Shown here piece after piece: positions 35,275 through 44,180 of a stretch of DNA of 64,000 nt. The position numbers and the translations under genes were made by a program. The DNA is taken from positions 2,910,501 through 2,974,500 of the forward strand of contig NC_015844.1 of NCBI RefSeq assembly GCF_000973105.1, in the 5' to 3' direction. The notes beneath the pieces are model-generated. The model had not been told where the DNA came from, did not search any database, and worked only from the letters and a program-made list of their open reading frames with translations. The first letter of the stretch is position 1; each line of letters opens with the position of its first letter. Origin of the DNA: Zobellia galactanivorans (GTDB lineage: Bacteria > Bacteroidota > Bacteroidia > Flavobacteriales > Flavobacteriaceae).

Positions 35275-36213
35275 TTAGTAGAATCTTGGGGATTTGTCGT
35301 ATCCTTTGCCCAGGCCCAATAGATCAAGATTGAAAAGGATGAAAATTTCATGGGAACCGGAGCTGTAGGTGCTTAGGTTCGATAGGGTGTAATCGTAGGC
35401 ATAGCCAATACGCAAAGCCGGTGTGGCGGCAATATTGAACATGGCACTTACCGAGTCTTCCAAGCGATACGACAATCCGCCTTCAAAGCGGTTTAGAAAA
35501 AGGGCGTTAAGCGAAAGGTCGAAAGTCAACGGGGCGCCCTGAACCATTTTGGCCAATACCGAAGGTTTTAATTTCAGGTCGGGGTTCAGTTCGTAAACAT
35601 AACCCGAAGTCATAAAAAAATGTATTTTTTCAGAACCGATGCGGTTGATACCGTCTTTGTTTTCCAGATGCTTCGTCGTCAATAGGTTCGGGGCGGAAAT
35701 TCCGGCATAGAAATTCTGTCTATGATAAAAAGCGCCTACGCCTACATTCGGAAAAGTGCTGTTGAGGTTTTCGTTAAAGGCGGGATCGTCTTGAAACTCA
35801 GGAAGCATAAAACCGTTGAAATTGGTCTCGAAAGTGGTAATGCCTCCTTTTAAACCCAGGGACAGGTTACTTTTTTCATCCAATTTTAGGATATAGGCAA
35901 AATCGGCATAGATGTTATTTTCCTTTAGGGCACCGTCCCCAATGTTATCGGTGATAAAGGAGAGGCCCATCTCTATCTTGTCGCTCATAGGCGCATGGGC
36001 AAAGAAAGTCAATGTTTTAGGACTCCCTACGGCATTCTTCCATTGTGAGCGATAGAGGGCACCAAAGTTAAGCATTCCTAATTCGTTGGTGGTATACGCA
36101 GGGTTTACAACATTCATGTTGTACATATACTGCGTGTATTGAGGGTCTTGTTGCCCATGGGCCGCAGCACATACCAACATCAGAAAAATAAAATAGCGTT
36201 TTATTTCTTTCAT
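35275..36213 (-). CDS. PorP/SprF-family type IX secretion membrane protein
   Basis: The 312-aa outer-membrane beta-barrel has a signal peptide ending AHGQ and the family start QDPQYTQYMYNMNVVNPAYTTN. It continues through GALYRSQWKNAVGSPKTLTFFAHAP to a C-terminal strand. In Flavobacterium johnsoniae SprF is needed to secrete the adhesin SprB, and PorP/SprF paralogues usually sit beside a gene with a type B C-terminal domain. That is the case here: the type B cargo gene ends 3 bp upstream. It is probably the dedicated exit partner for that cargo. Confidence 0.95.
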   Translation of the reverse strand: MKEIKRYFIFLMLVCAAAHGQQDPQYTQYMYNMNVVNPAYTTNELGMLNFGALYRSQWKNAVGSPKTLTFFAHAPMSDKIEMGLSFITDNIGDGALKENNIYADFAYILKLDEKSNLSLGLKGGITTFETNFNGFMLPEFQDDPAFNENLNSTFPNVGVGAFYHRQNFYAGISAPNLLTTKHLENKDGINRIGSEKIHFFMTSGYVYELNPDLKLKPSVLAKMVQGAPLTFDLSLNALFLNRFEGGLSYRLEDSVSAMFNIAATPALRIGYAYDYTLSNLSTYSSGSHEIFILFNLDLLGLGKGYDKSPRFY

Positions 36214-36216
36214 GGT

Positions 36217-39102
36217 TTAGCGGTTGAGGTACAATCGGCCCTGTACTGGGGTATGTCCTTCTTTGTTATAATTTATGATGTAGAAATACACTCCGTTCGG
36301 GGCCGTTCCGCTTCCATTTTTACCATCCCAAGCGGGGTTGTTTTGGTCTCCCTTAAAAAGGGTGGTACCGTAACGGTTTAAGATTTCAAGTGTAAATTCG
36401 GGAAATATGACTTCGATGTTCGGTATAAAAAAGGTGTCGTTTCTGCCATCGCCGTTAGGTGAAAACCCGTCGGGGACGAAAAAACCGTAATCTTCGGGAT
36501 CGCAATTGGTAAGGTCAACGGTTATGGCCTTTCTATCAGGGTTCATACAGCCGGTATCAGGGTTGTAGCTTTCGGCGTAATAAGTGGTACCGCTAACCAG
36601 TAAAGTGCTTCCGTCGAGGGGAGAACCGTTTTCAGGGGTGTCGTACCAGAGCACGTCGTAAGGGTTATTGCTTTCGGCCTCACGTAGGTTCGCTATGGTA
36701 GGCTCGTCCAATCCACAAAGGGCCAGTGTTGAAAACTCAAGGGAAGCGGCCTCGAGCTCGTAAACGATAGGGATAACTTCTATGCGTCCGGAGCTTTGAC
36801 ATTTTCCGCTGACCTCCGTAGCGGCAAAATAACTCTTGCCATGGGTCAAGGTCTCGTTGTTGTCGAGAACGTTTCCGCCAATAGCCGAATCGTACCAGAC
36901 AATACCGTCGCTACTGGCTACGCTAGTGTTTAAAAGGCCGACCGTTGGGTTTTCGGAACCACAGAATGCCGGGCTTCCTTCTACTAATGTGGGCATTTCG
37001 GGGTCGGAGAGCGAAACGGTAACCTGAATTCGGTCAGAACCTTCACAATTGTTGTTCGGATCAATGTTCGATATAAAGTAATCTTCCCCATCTACGAGTT
37101 GGGTATCCAAGGGAAGAATGTCTAGATCCGTGGCGGTATCATAGAAAAGAATTTCACCGTTGGCTTCTACAACAATATCCTGAAGGGTCGGTAAGGCTGG
37201 GGCAAAAGAGGCAAGACAAAGGGTTTGTAAGGGTTCGGCTTCCGGTAGGGCCGGTACGCCTTCTATGGCAAAGTTTTCGTTGACCTCAAAATCAAATTGG
37301 GTCCTGCAAGGCGTCGTATCGTTCTGTGTGCTTTTTACGGTTATGGTGTAATTGCCTTGTTCTAGGGTGGCTACATCAATTTGATAATCTGCGGTACCGC
37401 CAGAGAAATTAATGGTATTATCTATTAAAACGGCATTGGTTTCTTGTGAAACAACTTCATAAGTAACGATATATGCTCCGTCTACCAGGGTAGGGGCCGT
37501 TACTAAAACGTCAATACCTGTAGCGTTACATGAATTATCTACCACTACATCTAACTGTATTGCTTCTGGTATAGCGGTAATTATTGCAGTACTGGTAATG
37601 TCACATTCCATTGGGAACCCGTTAACCACTTCAAAATCAAAATCGTATTCTCCGGATTCTGTAATTAGGGAAGCAGGTATAGCAAACTCTGCACTGCCAG
37701 AATTGAAGGTAATGGTGCTTGCAATATGTGCAGTTTCCGTTCCACTGGGTGCGGTAATGGTATAATTTACATCGTAAGTGCCGTTTGCCCGGGTAAAGGA
37801 TGGGTCAAAAATATCGCTTAAAGTAACTGGAACATCTTCGCCTTCGCACGTATCGGTTACATTGGCTATAGGTTCGGTTACTATAAATTGTATCGGTGCA
37901 ATTTGAATATCGGCGCAAACATCTAACCCTAAGGAAGTAATCGATAGCGTAGTAGTTTCATTTTTTAGAACAGAATTGGCGTCGACTTCAAAAAAACCGG
38001 TTCGGTCTGGATTTAATGTGAGTTGAGCTGCATCTATTTGGAATCCACTGTCAGAATCCAGTCTGTAGCTAACGGTATAGGTACCATCGGAAATTAATGT
38101 GTCGTCATAATCCGTAATGTCTATTCTGTATCTTGGTGGTCCTTCACAAAAGTTAGGTGCTGTCATCGTGCCGCGAAATGCGGGTAGAATATTAATTTCT
38201 ACGGTTGTTCTATGTATATCACAAACGGCATGTGACGGGTATACGGTATAGGTAAAAGAAAAAGAGCCGTAGATGTGGTTGTCTCTAATAGCCTGTATAT
38301 CTATATTATGGTCGGTAAGGTCAGATAATTGGTTTGTTTCCGCTCCTTCTGACCAAGTGCCATTGATGTCCTCATCTTCTAAAAGACTATTTAAATCAAA
38401 ATCAGTGTAGACAGATAAATCATCAGTGGTACAAAGCGTTAGTCCAGAGCCGATTCCGGAATTGGCCGGCCTTTGCACCTCAAGGAGCAAGGTAGCCTGC
38501 CTACTAGGGCAAGAGCCTACGGCGGGTACGGTGTGGGTGAATTCGTAAATACCGGGGCCGGCGGATTCGGCATCGAAAAAGTTTAGCGATAAGTGGGGAA
38601 TGGCCTCGGGGGTTATCGCATCCCAGGTACCATTGAAATCTTGGAACTTTCCTTCGGTTTCATCCCCAATAAAACCATGGAGGTTTACCGCGGGGTCGTC
38701 TCCACAGGCATCTGCGGAACCGTCTATATTATCTTCACCGGGATAGCCGCCGAGCATTACGGTCACTACGGCCGATTCTTCCGCGCCGCCGCAGATATTG
38801 GTGTAGGTGAATTCGTGTGATCCTGAATTTTTAACTTCCCATAGGTTGACGATACCGGTATTACGGTCTAGGGCATAAAAATTGGCCGGGTCGTTGGTAG
38901 ACCAAGTGCCCCCAGGGTCTGGGGTGCCTCCCAAAACCGTAAAAAGGTTGAATGTTTTATTGGCATCATCGGCATCTTTTTCACATATGGTTATGGAGTC
39001 ATCGATACCCGCACATTGCGCCATTGCATTTACGGAGCATAAGATCAGGCATAAAGGCATTACCAATTGCAAAAAGCTTCTCGTGTAAGTTCGATCGATC
39101 AT
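36217..39102 (-). CDS. T9SS type B sorting domain protein (surface adhesin-like)
   Basis: The 961-aa secreted protein has a signal peptide ending NAMAQ and a long body of Ig-like, acidic and Asp/Thr-rich repeats of the PKD or CHU_C type (for example ITSLGLDVCADIQIAP, ITSTAIITAIPEA and repeated CGxxxPT motifs, some near-repeats of SNNPYDVLWYDTPENGSPLD and SSDGIVWYDSAIGGNVLD). The last 90 residues form the type B (gliding-motility-associated) domain: FVPDGFSPNGDGRNDTFFI ... ILNRYGTTLFKG ... WDGKNGSGTAPNGVYFY. It is carried to the surface through T9SS. It is first in an operon with its PorP/SprF partner and the OmpA protein. Confidence 0.92.
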   Translation of the reverse strand: MIDRTYTRSFLQLVMPLCLILCSVNAMAQCAGIDDSITICEKDADDANKTFNLFTVLGGTPDPGGTWSTNDPANFYALDRNTGIVNLWEVKNSGSHEFTYTNICGGAEESAVVTVMLGGYPGEDNIDGSADACGDDPAVNLHGFIGDETEGKFQDFNGTWDAITPEAIPHLSLNFFDAESAGPGIYEFTHTVPAVGSCPSRQATLLLEVQRPANSGIGSGLTLCTTDDLSVYTDFDLNSLLEDEDINGTWSEGAETNQLSDLTDHNIDIQAIRDNHIYGSFSFTYTVYPSHAVCDIHRTTVEINILPAFRGTMTAPNFCEGPPRYRIDITDYDDTLISDGTYTVSYRLDSDSGFQIDAAQLTLNPDRTGFFEVDANSVLKNETTTLSITSLGLDVCADIQIAPIQFIVTEPIANVTDTCEGEDVPVTLSDIFDPSFTRANGTYDVNYTITAPSGTETAHIASTITFNSGSAEFAIPASLITESGEYDFDFEVVNGFPMECDITSTAIITAIPEAIQLDVVVDNSCNATGIDVLVTAPTLVDGAYIVTYEVVSQETNAVLIDNTINFSGGTADYQIDVATLEQGNYTITVKSTQNDTTPCRTQFDFEVNENFAIEGVPALPEAEPLQTLCLASFAPALPTLQDIVVEANGEILFYDTATDLDILPLDTQLVDGEDYFISNIDPNNNCEGSDRIQVTVSLSDPEMPTLVEGSPAFCGSENPTVGLLNTSVASSDGIVWYDSAIGGNVLDNNETLTHGKSYFAATEVSGKCQSSGRIEVIPIVYELEAASLEFSTLALCGLDEPTIANLREAESNNPYDVLWYDTPENGSPLDGSTLLVSGTTYYAESYNPDTGCMNPDRKAITVDLTNCDPEDYGFFVPDGFSPNGDGRNDTFFIPNIEVIFPEFTLEILNRYGTTLFKGDQNNPAWDGKNGSGTAPNGVYFYIINYNKEGHTPVQGRLYLNR

Positions 39103-39141
39103 TTTATGATGTTAGGGGACAAGGTGCATTTTGTCCGAAAA

Positions 39142-39149
39142 CAAATGTA
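39142..39149 (-). promoter_or_regulatory. -7 box of the T9SS adhesin operon
   Basis: On the minus strand TACATTTG matches TAnnTTTG exactly and ends 39 nt before the ATG at 39102. It lies in the 257-bp divergent gap with mpl. Confidence 0.45.
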
Positions 39150-39334
39150 GTTCGTCGATTAGGTGTAAGGGAATAAATGTTGTCAATAGGGGGAAATGAA
39201 GGGTGAATCTTATTAAATACGTAGCAGGGGCTATGTGAAATAGTGTATTTTGTCGATGTTTTCTTGGTTTTATCAGGGCGGTGCTTGGATGAACGGTAGC
39301 TGGTTCTGCTATTTTTTTTCGGGAAATCAATGCC

Positions 39335-39342
39335 TATATTTG
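39335..39342 (+). promoter_or_regulatory. -7 box of mpl
   Basis: TATATTTG matches TAnnTTTG and ends 17 nt before the ATG at 39360. The alternative ATG at 39330 lies upstream of this box, so it is unlikely to be used. Confidence 0.5.
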
Positions 39343-39359
39343 TTGCAAATACAGCGTTT

Positions 39360-40718
39360 ATGCAGATTCATTTTATTGCAATTGGTGGTAGTGCCATGCA
39401 CAATTTGGCCTTGGCCTTGGCACATAAAGGTGACATGGTAACAGGAAGTGACGATGTCATTTTTGAGCCGTCCAAATCACGATTGAAAGCAAAGGGCCTC
39501 CTTCCCGAAAGTTTTGGTTGGTATCCTGAAAAGATCCATGAAGATTTAGACGCTGTAATTCTGGGGATGCACGCAAAGGAAGACAACCCTGAATTGCTAA
39601 AGGCCCAAGAGTTGGGAATTAAAATATATTCCTACCCCGAATTTCTATACGAACATTCAAAAGACAAGACCCGGGTGGTTATTGGGGGCAGTCATGGAAA
39701 AACCACGATAACTTCAATGATTCTTCATGTGCTCAACTATCACGATAGGGAAGTTGATTTTATGGTGGGGGCACAGTTGGAGGGTTTTGAACGGATGGTG
39801 CATCTGACCGATCATAATGATTTTATGGTTTTGGAAGGAGACGAATACCTTTCTTCCCCTATAGACCGCAGACCCAAATTTCATCTGTACAAACCGAATA
39901 TTGCGCTTTTAAGTGGAATAGCTTGGGACCATATCAATGTTTTTCCCACTTTCGAAAACTACGTAGAGCAGTTCCAGATTTTTGTGGATAGCATTGTCAA
40001 AGGAGGAAGCATAACCTATAACGAGGAAGATCCCGAAGTTAAAAAGGTGGTCGAGGCTTCGGAAAATGCCATCCGAAAATTACCTTATACCACGCCCGAA
40101 TATTCGATAGAAGATGGCACCACTTTTTTAGAGACCCCAGAAGGGCCAATGCCTATTGAAGTCTTTGGGAAGCACAACCTGAGCAACTTGGCAGGAGCCA
40201 AGTGGATCTGCCAGAACATGGGCGTAGATGAAGACGATTTCTATGAAGCCATTGCAACGTTTTCAGGAGCGTCAAAGCGCCTTGAGAAAATTGCGGAAGG
40301 AAAAACTTCCGTAGCGTATAAAGATTTTGCACACTCACCAAGTAAAGTGGCTGCAACTACAAAAGCAGTAAAGGAACAATATGCGAACAGGAAACTAATT
40401 GCCTGTTTGGAATTGCATACGTATAGCAGTTTTAATCCTGAGTTTTTAAAGGAATACAAAGGGGCATTGGATGCAGCCGACGAAGCGGTGATTTTCTATT
40501 TGCCAGAGTCCGTTGCCATTAAAAAACTAAAGGAAGTCACTCCCGAACAAATTTCGGAAGCTTTTGAGCGAAATGACCTTAAGATCTATACCAATGCCAC
40601 AGATTTTAAAGACTTTGTCTTTGGTCAAGATTACGGCAACTCGGTATTGCTTTTAATGAGTTCGGGAAATTATGGGGGATTGGACCTAAACGAATTGAAA
40701 GGGAAGTTCTCTTCGTAA
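39360..40718 (+). CDS. mpl: UDP-MurNAc:tripeptide ligase (Mpl) of peptidoglycan recycling
   Basis: The product (452 aa from the ATG at 39360) is a Mur ligase that joins the recycled tripeptide L-Ala-gamma-D-Glu-meso-DAP to UDP-MurNAc. The N-terminus QIHFIAIGGSAMHNLALAL, the ATP loop GGSHGKTTITSM and the metal site region YLSSPIDRRPKF are seen, with GIAWDHINVFPTFENY and the central KDFAHSPSKVAAT in the C-terminal domain. The family N-terminus supports the start at 39360. It is a single gene divergent from the T9SS adhesin operon. Confidence 0.92.
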   Translation: MQIHFIAIGGSAMHNLALALAHKGDMVTGSDDVIFEPSKSRLKAKGLLPESFGWYPEKIHEDLDAVILGMHAKEDNPELLKAQELGIKIYSYPEFLYEHSKDKTRVVIGGSHGKTTITSMILHVLNYHDREVDFMVGAQLEGFERMVHLTDHNDFMVLEGDEYLSSPIDRRPKFHLYKPNIALLSGIAWDHINVFPTFENYVEQFQIFVDSIVKGGSITYNEEDPEVKKVVEASENAIRKLPYTTPEYSIEDGTTFLETPEGPMPIEVFGKHNLSNLAGAKWICQNMGVDEDDFYEAIATFSGASKRLEKIAEGKTSVAYKDFAHSPSKVAATTKAVKEQYANRKLIACLELHTYSSFNPEFLKEYKGALDAADEAVIFYLPESVAIKKLKEVTPEQISEAFERNDLKIYTNATDFKDFVFGQDYGNSVLLLMSSGNYGGLDLNELKGKFSS

Positions 40719-40827
40719 CGAAAGTTTTGCCAGGGGGCGCGGTGTAAAGAAGCTCTTGCTTAGGTGATTATAGGTTTTGTGGGGTATAGGGCTCTTATAA
40801 GGAATTGGAGTTTATTATATTTATATC

Positions 40828-41526
40828 ATGCATAAAAAGCCAGTCTCGTTCTCGATCAAACATTGGTCGGACGATGATAAACCACGTGAAAAATTGGTCC
40901 GAAAAGGAAGGTCGGTGTTATCCGACGCCGAACTGGTCGCCATTTTAATCGGCTCCGGCAGTCGGGAAGAAAGCGCCGTTGAGCTGGCCAAAAGAATTTT
41001 GGCGTCGGCGAATAACAATTTAAATGAGCTGGGTAAACTATCCTTAAAACAATTGATGGCGTTCAAGGGTATCGGTGAGGCAAAGGCGGTTACCATAGCG
41101 GCGGCCTTGGAAATAGGTCGAAGAAGACGGGGAGAAGAAGCCCAAAAAATCGAGAAGATCAGTAGTAGTAGGGATGTTTTCCATTTATTGCATCCCCGAA
41201 TCGGTGAGTTGCAGCATGAAGAGTTTTGGATTCTCTACCTTAGTAACGCCAATAAGGTTTTGCACAGTGCGCAGTTGAGCAAGGGCGGTTTGACGGGTAC
41301 CTTGGTAGATGTCAGGATCGTAATGCGACAAGCTTTGGAGCAGGGGGCGGTCGGGTTGATACTATCGCATAACCACCCTTCGGGAACACTGCGGCCTAGC
41401 GAGGAAGACCGCAAGGTTACCCAGAAATTAAAAAAGGCGGCCGCGGCACTCGATATAAAAGTTTTGGATCATTTGATAATTACCCAGAATGATTATTATA
41501 GTTTTGCCGATGAAGGTATTCTTTAG
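40828..41526 (+). CDS. radC: RadC-family JAB-domain protein
   Basis: The 232-aa protein has an N-terminal helix-hairpin-helix region (LSDAELVAILIGSGSREESAVELAKRIL ... LMAFKGIGEAKAVTIAAALEIGRR) and a C-terminal JAB1/MPN metalloprotease-like domain with the zinc motif LILSHNHPSGTLRPSEEDRKVT (HxH plus Asp). RadC is named for DNA repair, but its true activity is not settled. It is of normal family length. It is a single gene preceded by an A/T-rich leader with no SD. Confidence 0.94.
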   Translation: MHKKPVSFSIKHWSDDDKPREKLVRKGRSVLSDAELVAILIGSGSREESAVELAKRILASANNNLNELGKLSLKQLMAFKGIGEAKAVTIAAALEIGRRRRGEEAQKIEKISSSRDVFHLLHPRIGELQHEEFWILYLSNANKVLHSAQLSKGGLTGTLVDVRIVMRQALEQGAVGLILSHNHPSGTLRPSEEDRKVTQKLKKAAAALDIKVLDHLIITQNDYYSFADEGIL

Positions 41527-41600
41527 GGCCTATTTGCCATTTGAAACCGAATCGGCCCTGAAGGCCCAATAGCAGTTGAAATTTGAACTCTTAACCGATT

Positions 41601-42896
41601 ATGTTACTTATCTATACCCATAAGATCACACCGCGTTTCAGATATACCATGAAACAGGTATTTACCCGTATTTTGGGTATAGAGATTGTATTTACGACCA
41701 AGGTCGAAGATTTTATAAAGCATACGGGGGCTAAGATTACGTATACCAAACAGCCTTTGCAAAACGAATTTTTTGTACGGAGCAACGACCTTCTCTTCGA
41801 ACAAGGTATAAATGACTTGGATATTTCGGTGGCCGATTGGGACGGGGTTCCGTGTTTTTTTAAGGCAGGCGAGCGCAGCAATCTGCCCTTCGATATATTT
41901 TCGGCCAGTTTCTACCTGTTGAGCCGTTATGAAGAGTACTTGCCCCATGTAAAGGATGTGCATGAAAGGTTTCCGGTGAAAGACAGTCTTGCCTATAAAC
42001 ATAAGTTTTTGAGGTCGCCGGTAGTCGATATCTGGGCCTACAGATTACTCGATGAATTAAAGTCGCGGTTTCCTGATATGGAACGCAAGCCTAAAAAGTA
42101 CAGATATGTATCGGCCATAGATGTAACCACGTCGCATTGCTTTGCCTATAGGGGCGTTGTACGCAGTCTTGCCGGTCTTTTCTATGACTTGGGCTCTTTA
42201 AAGTTTAAGCGGGTGGCACAGCGACTAAAAGTTTGGTTCGACCCAGAAAAGGATCCCTACGATAACTTTTCCTTCCTCATCGATTTACATAAAAAATATA
42301 GGGTAAAGGATATTTTCTTTTTTCAGTTTGCCGACTACTCCACTTACGATAAGAATGTTTCTCCCGATAACAATAAATTCCGTTTTCTTATAAAGTCCAT
42401 TGCAGATTACAGTAAGGTCGCCCTAGCGGCATCTTATAGCTCCTTTAACGATATCGATCTTTTGACGAAAGAGAAGAAAAAGTTGACCAGTGTAATCAAT
42501 AGGCCTATAAATTCGTCACGTTTGCGTTATAATCGCGTGGATCTGCCCCATACCTATAGGAACTTGGTAGAGGCGGAGTTTGTTGATGATTATACTATGG
42601 GCTATACCCACGAAATCGGTTTTCGGGCCAGTACGTGTACCCCTTTTTATTTTTACGATATCAATCTAGAGGTACAACAACCCATTCGCATACATTCGTT
42701 TGCCTTTCACGATTACGCTTTTGTTGGCCATAATGACAGTAAGGCCATCATAGGGGAAATCCAGACGATATGTGATGAGGTCAAATCCGTTAACGGGGAA
42801 TTTGTGTCGGTTTTTTCTAATGAACTTCTAGGGGGCGAGGAAAAAATGGACTGGAAAGACTTTTATGAAACCGTTTTAAAACAATGTCATGTTTAA
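41601..42896 (+). CDS. Polysaccharide-deacetylase-like protein
   Basis: The 431-aa protein resembles the flavobacterial 'polysaccharide deacetylase family' proteins with an extra N-terminal domain (about residues 1-125, VEDFIKHTGAKITYTKQPLQNEFFV; possibly DUF7033). The C-terminal half carries deacetylase-like features: SAIDVTTSHCFAYRG, where Asp is in place of the usual first acidic motif, DIFFFQFADYSTYD and MGYTHEIGFRASTCTPF. The metal-binding His-x3-His is only partly evident. It has no signal peptide. It overlaps the HAD gene by 8 bp, so the two are translationally coupled. The substrate is not known. Confidence 0.7.
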   Translation: MLLIYTHKITPRFRYTMKQVFTRILGIEIVFTTKVEDFIKHTGAKITYTKQPLQNEFFVRSNDLLFEQGINDLDISVADWDGVPCFFKAGERSNLPFDIFSASFYLLSRYEEYLPHVKDVHERFPVKDSLAYKHKFLRSPVVDIWAYRLLDELKSRFPDMERKPKKYRYVSAIDVTTSHCFAYRGVVRSLAGLFYDLGSLKFKRVAQRLKVWFDPEKDPYDNFSFLIDLHKKYRVKDIFFFQFADYSTYDKNVSPDNNKFRFLIKSIADYSKVALAASYSSFNDIDLLTKEKKKLTSVINRPINSSRLRYNRVDLPHTYRNLVEAEFVDDYTMGYTHEIGFRASTCTPFYFYDINLEVQQPIRIHSFAFHDYAFVGHNDSKAIIGEIQTICDEVKSVNGEFVSVFSNELLGGEEKMDWKDFYETVLKQCHV

Positions 42897-43578
42897 GAAT
42901 GTAGTTACCGATGTTTTCTTCGATTTAGACCATACCCTTTGGGATTTTGAGAAGAATTCGGCCCTTACCTTTGAAAAGATTTTTCAGGAAAACGCTATTG
43001 AGGTAGCGCTTCCCGATTTTCTAGAGGTTTATATTCCGGCGAACTTTGCCTTTTGGAAGCTTTATAGGGAAGAAAAAATAAGTAAGGAAGATCTGAGGTA
43101 TCAGCGACTGAAATCGGTATTCGATGATTTGAAATATCCTGTTCCCGATAAAACCATAAACAAATTATCCGATGAGTATATCCGATACCTGTCGTCTTTC
43201 AATCATTTGTTTCCCAATGTAACCGAAATTTTAGATTATCTAAAGCCAAAGTATAAGCTCCATATTATCACCAACGGCTTTCAAGAGGTTCAAGAGAAGA
43301 AACTCAAAAATTCAAATATATACGGCTACTTTGACCAAATTATAGATTCGGAAATGGCCGGTGTAAAAAAGCCCGATCCCTTTATTTTTGAATTGGCGTT
43401 GAGAAGGGCCGAAACAAGGCCGGAAAACTCCTTGATGATAGGCGATAATTTAGAGGCCGATATATTGGGGGCACAGGCCGTAGGTTATCATGCGCTTCAC
43501 TTTAACGCACATCAGGGACCAAAACACGATTTTTGTGAAATCATTGACGATTTACACGAAATAAAAACCTTTTTATAG
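42889..43578 (+). CDS. YjjG-family noncanonical pyrimidine nucleotidase (HAD)
   Basis: The 229-aa HAD hydrolase has motif I VFFDLDHTLWDFEKNS (Asp12 nucleophile, Asp14 acid), motif II LHIITNGFQEVQEKKL, motif III Lys in AGVKKPDPFIFELAL and motif IV MIGDNLEADILGAQAVG. The cap and motifs match the YjjG subgroup, which dephosphorylates noncanonical pyrimidine nucleoside monophosphates. It overlaps the preceding deacetylase-like gene by 8 bp. Confidence 0.92.
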   Translation: MFKNVVTDVFFDLDHTLWDFEKNSALTFEKIFQENAIEVALPDFLEVYIPANFAFWKLYREEKISKEDLRYQRLKSVFDDLKYPVPDKTINKLSDEYIRYLSSFNHLFPNVTEILDYLKPKYKLHIITNGFQEVQEKKLKNSNIYGYFDQIIDSEMAGVKKPDPFIFELALRRAETRPENSLMIGDNLEADILGAQAVGYHALHFNAHQGPKHDFCEIIDDLHEIKTFL

Positions 43579-43634
43579 AGTTATATTAGGTAAGACCATA
43601 ATTGCGCCAACTAAGGCCTGTGTTCGGTATTGCC

Positions 43635-44180
43635 ATGATAAAATTTATTAAATCCATTTTACTTTGTACCTTGTCTTGCCTGACACTTTTGTCGTGTATA
43701 GAGGATCAAGATTTTAACCAATATGACGAGATTGGGGTAACCCCGAACCTAGAAGCGAGTATTCTTTATGTAGAAGCCCCTGAATCTTTGGTTAACGATA
43801 CGAATGGGGCAAATATCTTTTCGCGCAACTTTAATTTTGATGCCTTTAGTTCCGATGTTTTTGCAAAGCGCGTGCTCGATGGTACCATTACCTATATTGT
43901 TGAAAATACGACTAGTAAAGAGCTGCAGGTTACTGTAGAATTGCTTGATGCGGACGATAATGTTCTCGATACGGAAATAATTCCTGTAGACCCTACACCC
44001 TATAGCTTGCAACGCGATGTAGCATATGGAAGTTCGGGCCGCAGTATAGATATTATAAAGAATACCTCAAGTATACGCGTAACGGCCAATAATTTAGGAA
44101 ATACTACTAGCACTTCAAATGAGCCCGAGCCAAAAATCATCTTAAAATCGAGCGGACAATTCAGAGTCGAAATAAAATGA
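43635..44180 (+). CDS. Lipoprotein of unknown function
   Basis: The 181-aa protein has a lipoprotein signal (LSCLTLLSC) at the ATG 43635. The TTG upstream at 43602 would add 11 residues without a signal and is rejected. The mature part is strand-rich with one Ser/Thr-rich acidic C-terminal half (VTVELLDADDNVLDTEIIPVDPT). I recognise no domain. The stop overlaps the start of the DUF5723 gene (ATGA at 44177-44180), so the pair is translationally coupled and probably acts together in the outer membrane. Confidence 0.8.
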   Translation: MIKFIKSILLCTLSCLTLLSCIEDQDFNQYDEIGVTPNLEASILYVEAPESLVNDTNGANIFSRNFNFDAFSSDVFAKRVLDGTITYIVENTTSKELQVTVELLDADDNVLDTEIIPVDPTPYSLQRDVAYGSSGRSIDIIKNTSSIRVTANNLGNTTSTSNEPEPKIILKSSGQFRVEIK

